Assembly (NCBI GenBank): GCA_029948255.1
Contig: JALIZF010001919.1
Span: 1 to 64,000 of the forward strand
Reading direction: 5' to 3'
Length of the DNA stretch: 64,000 nucleotides
Source: Telmatactis stephensoni
Taxonomy: Eukaryota > Cnidaria > Anthozoa > Actiniaria > Isophelliidae
Positions 51,701 through 60,700 of this stretch are shown here, one piece after another; positions within the stretch are counted from its first letter, which is position 1, and every line of letters starts with the position of its first letter. The notes below the pieces were generated by a model, which was not told the origin of the DNA, ran no database searches, and saw nothing but the letters and a program-made list of their open reading frames with translations. A program made the translations under genes and the position numbers.

Positions 51701-54700
51701 ATCATGCACTTCACAGCTTACGTAAAGACACTTTATCTTCCTTTGTTCAGTACATATTTAAGTTTAGATTTAGATCGTGTCCCCAATTAGTGTCAACACG
51801 CTAAAGAAACATGACACGCAAATAAGTTATGTTATGTTATGTTATGTTATGTTGTGTTGTGTTGTGTTGTGTTGTGTTGTGTTGTGTTGTGTTGTGTTGT
51901 GTTGTGTTGTGTTGTGTTGTGTTGTGTTGTGTTGTGTTGTGTTGTGTTGTGTTGTGTTGTGTTGTGTTATTTTATGTTATGTTATGTTACATACTTACGT
52001 ACGTTTTTGTCTGCGCAACTCAGTGAATTTTATGCGGAATTGTTTGCTTTTATACTTGTTCATCAAAGTGATTAATGTGACTAATTAACAAGGTTCATTA
52101 CATCTTTAGGTCATACTCGAAGCCGGTAGACGAGAACATGACTACAATGTGAATCTTACAGTAAAAGTAAGGGATGCGTACGGGGCTGTTACGAACACGC
52201 ATCATGAGATAAAGGTATTAGAAAACGATTTAAAATTTTTCCAGGTAGTCTTTACCTCCTTGTAAGATGTCATCTAATTGGTTCGATAAAACAAAAGAAT
52301 CTATTGTTGCCATTGCCGTCTTCAAAAGTTTCTTTTGTTTAGATTCTCGGTTGGCCCACCAATTGGATGAAAATCTTCCGAGAATTGCAGGTCGCCCAAA
52401 TTTCTTTTTCATAGACTCGTCTCATCATTGTCTCGTGCTCAAAGAATAACTTAAATAAAACGTAATTCAAAAGTTGTTTTAAATTCCATTAGTTAGTAAG
52501 ATGTAACATAATTGCAGATTTACATGCAGGCGTCTGCAGAATGCCAGTCATGATTATCAGAATATAACCCGTGACTTGGCCTTACTTATTCGTTAAATAT
52601 CATGTATATAACTAGACAACGTCCTTGTCTCAACGCTAGAATAATGCTGTTTTAGTTATAAATCATTTTGAGCGTTCATTTTGCTTGTGATCAGGTCACG
52701 CCTATCTCAGACGTCACATCAAAACACCTCGAGGAAACAGCTGAAAGTCGCCTAGACGAAAGCCTGGCTCGAGGGGATGTAATAGGTGCCGTTCAATTAA
52801 CGACTGCCATTGGCTCGATTATCAATGAACGAGGCGAAAAAATAGATTTTGAAGGGAAAACAAAGGTAGGTTGGAGTGGAAGAAAAATATCTTATTTTCA
52901 CTAACAAAATGACCACGATTTGAGCTCACATTCAGCATGCAGTTAGGTTTGGTACAGGTCGCTTACATTCGGAGTGCGTGCGTTTTTATCCCATGAGACC
53001 GTACCAGAGAAATATTTGTAAATCTTAATTATAACTGGCCTCGAAGTCAGTTCTGCCCTCTTTTCGCAAAGATCAGTCCTGGCTTTTACTTCTACGCAAG
53101 CACAGAATGGTTTTCATAAACTCGTGAAATAGACTTTAGCTTTTTAACTAAGGGTTCATACACCCAGTGTCAAATATTTGTTATGCCACGGTATAAAAAT
53201 TTCATTTTCATTTTTTTTCAGATTCGACAATCATTGGTTCAAAAAATGGAAAATGTTATTCCAGTAGATCTTCAAGCAGTTCGACAACTAACTGGAGGGC
53301 TCGCCATTGTATCTAAACACCCTGAAGAACTGTCGATCGATGCACAGGTAGGGCTACTTGACTGACTGACTGGCTGACTGGCTGACTGACTGACTGACGG
53401 ACGGACGGACGGACGGACGGACGGACGGACGGACGGACGGACGGATGGACGGACGGACGGATGGACGGACGGACTACTGACTGACGGACTGTGTGACTGA
53501 CAGACGGATTGACAGACAAACTGACTGGCAGATGAACGGACGTATGGCTAGAGTGACGAAATGACTGTCACTGACAGATTGCCTGACGAACCTACCTATT
53601 GTCGAACGAACAAACGAAAGAACAAGCGCACACCTAAACACCTTTCTTTCCTACTTTCCCAGGTTTCATCTGCTTCCATTTACTCGAAAGCCGTCCAGGT
53701 GGTCAAGAGCCGTTCTAGTGGCCAAAGAAAAGACGAAAAGGGAAGAGACATCGAACCCGCGCAGATCGAGTTGGCCTCACGAATAGCATTGTTGGCAATA
53801 AGTAATTCCCTTGTTGCCTCTGCAATCAAATCTGAAAATCTCTTTACTGATCCAGCAGGATCAAACACCGACTTAGAAAAGGTGATCAAATTATTGCTTG
53901 GAGGACAGGGGAAGGGGGCCGGGTTGATGTTCCCGTATGTCAGTGTTATATATTCATTTGAATTTGCTATGGCCTGATTACTAGATTCACAGATATGAGC
54001 TTGACTACAGATTGTCACTCACAACCTTGAAAAGGGGATGGGGAAACTTGTTTGCGTCAGCGAAATAAAAATTGCGCTCACATAATTTACTCTATCGTTC
54101 CAAACGTTTTGACAAGGATTGGAGGTATGTGCAACTCAATGTTTTGCTGAGAAACATGCGCAAAGTTATTCGTTCTAGAAGAAGTCTTTTAATTATTATT
54201 CTGGTCTCAAGAAGTGCCTTGTGACTTGCATCTTTAATGTGACAACCGAAGTAGTTCTGAGCAGGAGTCCATTAGTAATGGACTCCTGTTCTGAGTTAAC
54301 ATATGAGTGGTATCACTTTCTCCGTTCTTAATTACGCACTTCATTGTCCATCTGCCCTCATACTCATATGACAGATACGATGATAAATAACGATTGTTTC
54401 TTTACTTTTTAGACTCAAAGTGCAGGAAATACTCTATTGGAATTGACAAACGATTTAGCCAAGGCTACTTCAAACGGCAAACTACCTGGAGAAAATGCAA
54501 CGACATATCAAGCTAATAATTTCACACTGACAGTAAAGAAGATTTTGCCAGACGACCTTGGAAAAAGCTCCACATCAATTGGAGACGAAGTAAGCTTTAC
54601 CCTTCCTGGAAAAGAAGTCTTGTTTGGTAAATCTGGTGGTCACAACAAGATTACCCTAGCGGTGAGATTTTACACTTTTTGTATATTCACTTTGCGGAAG

Positions 54701-57700
54701 ATCATAATCAGGACTGAGAATGCGACTCAGAAAAACCTTCGTCAGCCAAATTTGGCATGTACCACTGCGTTTGAGCTATTTTTAGGACTCTGCCCGGTAT
54801 CCTTCGGTTATTTTGAACGACTTCAGTAGAGTGGTTTTGAAACAGAGTGTAATAGTCAGATAAATACAATAGGAAACAAAAGAATTAGAGTGAAGTAGTG
54901 CCAAATGAAAAGCTAAAGCGTATTTCCAAATAGCCTTGAGAAAAGAAAATTTGATAAAATTTTCAGGAAAAGTACAGACATGTTTCGACAGTCCTGCTGC
55001 CATCATCGGTGTAAAGATTACAACACAAAGTCAACTATAAAAGCTTAAAAAGCGTATTTCACGAGTTCTTTTTTATTAGGTTCCGGTAGCTTGTAGCTAA
55101 TGAAAAGAATGGGGATAAATTCGTGCAAAGGTGGCAAAAAAACTATTTTCACCTGAAGAAAAATTAAAAGAAAAAAAAAGAAGAAAAGAATCCTGCACAA
55201 GCAATGGGGGAAAAATTGTACAAGCTGAGAATGCCCCCCCCCCCCCGTCCCTGAGTGTCACTCTCAATGAATAGTGTTTAATATTTATCTATCTATAAAC
55301 TAATGTAAGGTGCTATTCCTAGGAGTCTCGCATGGGTGTTAACCCATATAGTGGTACTAATTCATCGAAAATGATCAATTCTGAGGCAAAGGCAGTGGTT
55401 GTCATGGACGACGACTCTGAAGAGATCGAAATCAGTGGCCTGTCGGAGTTTATTGATATTTATATGCGTAACAAAAACGTAACAAAGGTATGTACGTTAA
55501 ACTTTATGAAGCTACGTAAATAATTACGTATGTCGTTAATTGTACGGTGAGTCACGAAGGTACGCAAGTACTTGCGTAGTTGTACAAAGCTTGAAAGTGA
55601 TGCAATGAGTTACGTATGTTGTACGCTGCGTCATGAATGCACGCAAGCAACAACGTAAATAGTCACACGGTCCAACCTATCGATATTCCAAGCAATCAAC
55701 AAATTTTCTCCACTCTACTGAACACAGTTAAGAAAAAGTGGCAAATTTCTCCAACCTTCCTGTACACATAGGCGACTATCGTACTGATAAGAGGGAAGAT
55801 AACATACTGGAACAAAGCCTCTAGTGCTGACTTTTATTTCCCCACAGGGAGAGCTCAATGTAACAAAAAGTCGGGCCAACATGACGGTGCACAAAATATC
55901 CAATGTGCGCTCCAAGACTGCCATTACAGCTGACATCATACCAATAAACAGCTCCACAACTTTGAACATCTATGTCAAATTCCATACTCACCCCACCCTA
56001 GAGGATTACGACTTGATGGCGTCCCTTCCTCGTTACCATTTCAACGAGAGTGGAAATTTGACAACTCCAGGGCCATATACCTTTTTTGTGCCCAGAGATT
56101 ACGTCAATAGCAGTGGGGATTATTACATAGGCGTGGTTCCTGTGCTGGACAATAGTACTACAAGTGTTGACTATGTCTTTGATCCCTTTGTATCGGGTTG
56201 TTATTACTGGGATAGAAGCAAGAACATATGGACTTGCGAAGGATGCAAGGTAACGTTTTCCATACAGCTGACTTTGACTAGCTCATTGTGCATCAACGCC
56301 AGCTTTTTCAATTCTATCTCGGGAAATGTTTTACCTTTCTCTTGTCACATCATTCCCTGATCTTTACCGTAACCGTTGCTAGACGCTGCCCTTACTTCTC
56401 AATTCCTTTCCCTCCAGCCCATGTCAATATTAATATCGAATTAGGATTTTATTAGGTCTTTTGTTCCTCTAAGGCTTCAGCCATCCAATTTTACTTCGAC
56501 GAGCTCGAATGAAACCAAAGATAATTCTACGTCTTTTTATTTCTAATTCAAAGTTTTACATATCACATCTCATTTTAAAATGTGATTATTGTTAGGTTGG
56601 AAACAAGACATCTCGTTTAGTAACACATTGTCAATGTAATCATCTCACATGGTTCGGTGGCGATTTTTTCATCCCGCCAAACAAGTTAGACATCATAGAG
56701 CAGACTAAGAATATTCATGAACTGCTTAATTCGCCAGCCCTCATCGCTACCATCTGTATTGTAGGAGGTCTTTATATTTTAGCAATGGTATGGGCGCGGC
56801 GTCAGGACAGAAAGGACTTGGCCAAGGTTGGCCTTATCGCGGTGCCAGATAACGACCCAACAGATCGGTTCCGATACGAGGTGACGGTTTACACTGGCAG
56901 AATGGCACGAAATACAACCTCAAATATCTCCATAATTCTTTATGGGGACCTGAATGAAAGTCATGCGGTCGCGCTCAAAGACGAAGAAAAGCCGATCTTC
57001 CAGTCGGGCAGTGTCGATTCATTCCTCGTCACAGTTCCAGTTGCACTCGGTCCATTGAATTATTTACGAATCTGGCACGACAACTCAGGAGCTTGGCCTG
57101 CTTGGTATTTGAATCAGGTGATCATCCGGGACATTGATACTGACGAGCGCTTTGTCTTCATGTGTTACCGCTGGTTTGCGTGTGACGAGGACGATGGTCA
57201 AGTGGTACGTTTACTTCCAATGGCGGGAAAAGAAGAACTACGAGAATTCACTTACCTGTTCAGAAATCGAGCGAAAAAAGACTTTTCCGACGCACACCTT
57301 TGGTTCTCGATCGCACTTCGCCCTCCACGCAGTACTTTTACGAGGGTGCAAAGAATTTCGTGTTGTTTTTCGCTTCTTCTCTGCACCATGATGACCAATG
57401 CTATGTGGTATGAAAAAGCGCGCGAAAATCCCGAGAAAGACACCGTCATCTTTCAGTCTGGTTTTATAACAATCACATGGCGTGAGATACTCATTGGTAT
57501 TCAATCAAGTTTAATTGTTTTTCCCATTAACCTCTTAATTGTACACGTTTTCCGAAACACGACCAGAAAGCCCAAAAAGAAACGAAATCCGGAGGAACTG
57601 AAGAAGTTGGAATTGAAAGAAATTCATAAAGATCAACAAATCTTGAAACTTAACGACATTCAAGCAATAACACGTTCCGAATCAAGAGAGACCATTTTAG

Positions 57701-60700
57701 ACTCGAATCTTAATGAAAAACCTAAAACGTCTTCGAGCAAAAAATTAAGCTTACAGAGCAAGAGGAATAAAGTTTTTCGTGAGGACTCTTTTGAAGAGGA
57801 TTTGCTATCGTTGTTGAGGGAGACGCGAATGCTCGACGAATACGGTAAGGAATTCTACTGATATTGTTTATAATATACGTACAATGATCTAAATGGGAAT
57901 GGGAAGCCAAATAGTGCATACATTCATAATTCTCTTTGAAAACTATGACCTATAACACACTAGATTTGTAGACTGCAGTTCATTGTATAGTGGTTTTCAT
58001 TAACCCGTGAATTGAAAAGTACAAAAGTGTATTAGTTAAAGTGTGATAGTCAAATAACAACAAAAGAACACTATGGAATTAGGGTATATTAAAAAGCGAT
58101 ACACTAAAGGGTGTTTCACGGGTTAATGAAAACCTGTCTACTACAGTTTCATAACATCTAGTGTTAGATAATGTGGGTTTGAACTCAAAAGGAAAACTTT
58201 AGGGAGGGGACGAGGAGTGGGAAGGGGAGGGGGCTTATTCGAACCGGGAGAGTTATTGAAAAATTAGCCCAAGTTAATTCATTTGGATTCCACTTAGAAT
58301 AAAAATGTTTTTGATGCTGTTGTTGGCCCTGAAGACGTAGCGGGGGGGGGGGGGGGGGGGGGGTGGTGGAACGGGGTGGTGGTGGGACACTTAGTCGATA
58401 ACCAGTAACAGGGATATTTTCTTTCTGTGTACAGAAAAGAGCATCAGTGACATAAAAGAGGAACCTTACAAAGACTCAATAGATATGGAACCAATCGACG
58501 TCGTGAAGGGAGAATTGGATCAACCTTATGGAAAACAAGATACACCCAGGAAATGTTAGTGTGAACTCGTATATTTCATCTGGAAAAAAGGAGGCAGAAC
58601 AGACAGATAAATCAGACAGCCAGGCAGACGAAACTGACTGACAGACAAACAGACATAACTACGACAAACAGAGGCAGACAGACAAGCAGACAGTCGGATG
58701 GAGGGATAGACACAGACAGTTAAATAGACACTGACAAATACAACAGGCAAAGAGGCAGCCGGGAAGAGACACAGAAAGGGAGTTGACGGACGAACGGACG
58801 GATAGACGAACGGTCAAATAGGCGATTATTAACAAAAAGACGGACAGAAGGCAAGATGCTCAATAACTTAAATTTCTCAATTTACAGCCGTTAGCCCTGT
58901 ATCTGTTTCTAGCTACGAATGGACAGACAGCTCAAACCTCGTCAAACATAAACAAAAAGAAAAACTTACAGTCCATATAAAGATCCCTAAAATCCAATTT
59001 CTCTTTCCTTGGTGGTTCGTGTATGTGGGCTGGTTCCTTTGCGCATCAACGTCGATCATTTCTGCCTACATCACAATTCTCTATGGAATCAGCTTTAAAC
59101 AAGACAAGCAGCACCAGTGGTTATTATCTATGTTTATTTCTATCACACAAGACATTTTTATTACCCAGCCGTTGAAAGTCATTGGATTTGCTCTGTTCTT
59201 TGCTCTGATTTGGAAGAAACCGGAAAAAGAAGACGATACATTGACGGCAGAACTTGCCAGGGATGAAGAATGGCTGAAACAGAATGTTGGAGGAAGACGA
59301 CGAAATGCTCTTATTGCGCAACAACCCAAGTATCTTCCACCAGATGAGGTATGGGAACTCCGAAATATAGTTAGCAGAGTTAGCGAGTTGATGGTACCAC
59401 GTGTCACGCCATACACTATCACGTCACGTCAATGGTTCCATGAAAATCCTGTCACGTTATTATTACTAGCGTTAAATGCCATCATGCTGAACCATGGTTG
59501 AATCACGTCATGTTAAGGGTTAATATTTCATCCTTTCACGCCGTCTTGTCACGTCATGCATGTCACGTAATCGTGACAAAATACGTGTCATGCACTTTTC
59601 AAAATGTCACACAATTGTGCCAATTTGCCAAAATATGTCTTAATTGTGTTAATACGCACTGTCTTGTAACATGTTGAAATATCAATCCTATCGACATGTG
59701 CCATGGTACTTGTCAAAATATGTCACACAATTTTGCCATGTGTCATGCAATTTCAACTTCTTAGTTGATAAAATGTCTGTTATTCGGCTTGTAAACCTTT
59801 CAATACCCTTTCAGGTAATGCTCAAAAAAGCAAGAATTCGTCGTTTCAAAGAACGAAAGATGTTTGCCGTCATACGTGAGATTGCCCTCTACTCCATGTT
59901 TGTTTGGGTAGTGTTGGTCATTGCCTATGGACACAAGGATCCCAACTCAGAAGTACTGAACCAGGGAATCGAGAACATGCTTACCGGAAAAGGAAATAGC
60001 TGGTTGGTCGACTACACACAGAAAAAGCCCAAAAATGTGACCATGAGAAAGTTCCTTAAGGTAATCATTTGTAAGTTAAATATGATGCTAAAGAGCAGAT
60101 TTCGTATGAGTTAGGGAATCTATGATTTGGAAATAAAGTACGGTACGGTCACAGGTATGATACTAGGGGTAGGGATCTTGGCAACCAAAAACAATGACGA
60201 TACGGATGTCACGCGGACGTTCTCTTTCGTGCGCGCACTGTCATCGTCGTCGGTTCCAAAGGTCAGTTGAAGTTTTCTCACGTTATAAAACCTAGAGGAC
60301 TACGGTGCGCACATAAAAGCAAAAGTGCGCACTACGTCCGCTTTGTCGTTGTTTGGTTGTCGAGGTCCCTACTGACAACACAGCCAAAAGGCTGAAGCTG
60401 ATTAGAATTCAAAGTTACATTATTTCTCATTTGCGCGAGTGTCGTCGTTAAAGCTCAACGTCCATCCCAACAAACACACCTAACCTCACCACTTCGCTAA
60501 ATCCGGTCAGTTAAAAAAATTAGTAACTATTTATTTAAGTGTCCAAGTCTTCTAGCGCTTGCGCACTAATTGGGGAACACTGTACTAGTCTCACACACAC
60601 TACCTCTACATTAAATATTTTGCAAATAATCACTCGACTCACATATTGATTTTTGCTGGGGAGAGGAAGGGGGGGGGGGGGGGGGGGGAACCGGAGAAAA

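Larger units (their letters stand above)
50771..52109 (+). other. polycystin intron 7 (low-complexity)
   Basis: 1.3 kb, dominated by two low-complexity stretches listed separately: a degenerate CTTGCTTGCGTACTTG repeat and a pentanucleotide microsatellite. The Cys/Leu-rich open frames across it are products of the repeats. Confidence 0.8.

Noticed and set aside
51070..51804. 244-codon Cys/Leu-rich frame, with two more open frames over the same bases
   Set aside because: Generated by the degenerate CTTGCGTAC repeat inside intron 7; three frames are open at once, and the flanking exons join in phase without it.
53358..53545. Short regular repeats that could be taken for a CRISPR array
   Set aside because: Pure 4-base microsatellite with no spacers, in an animal intron.
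53561..53977. Reading exon 11 as extending to the stop near 53,975
   Set aside because: Protein similarity stops at the GTGATC donor and resumes in phase 0 at 54,413, so splicing is the better explanation.
59349..59501. Exon 17 read-through encoding 50 more residues
   Set aside because: The added residues have no family similarity and the donor at 59,349 joins in phase with exon 18.
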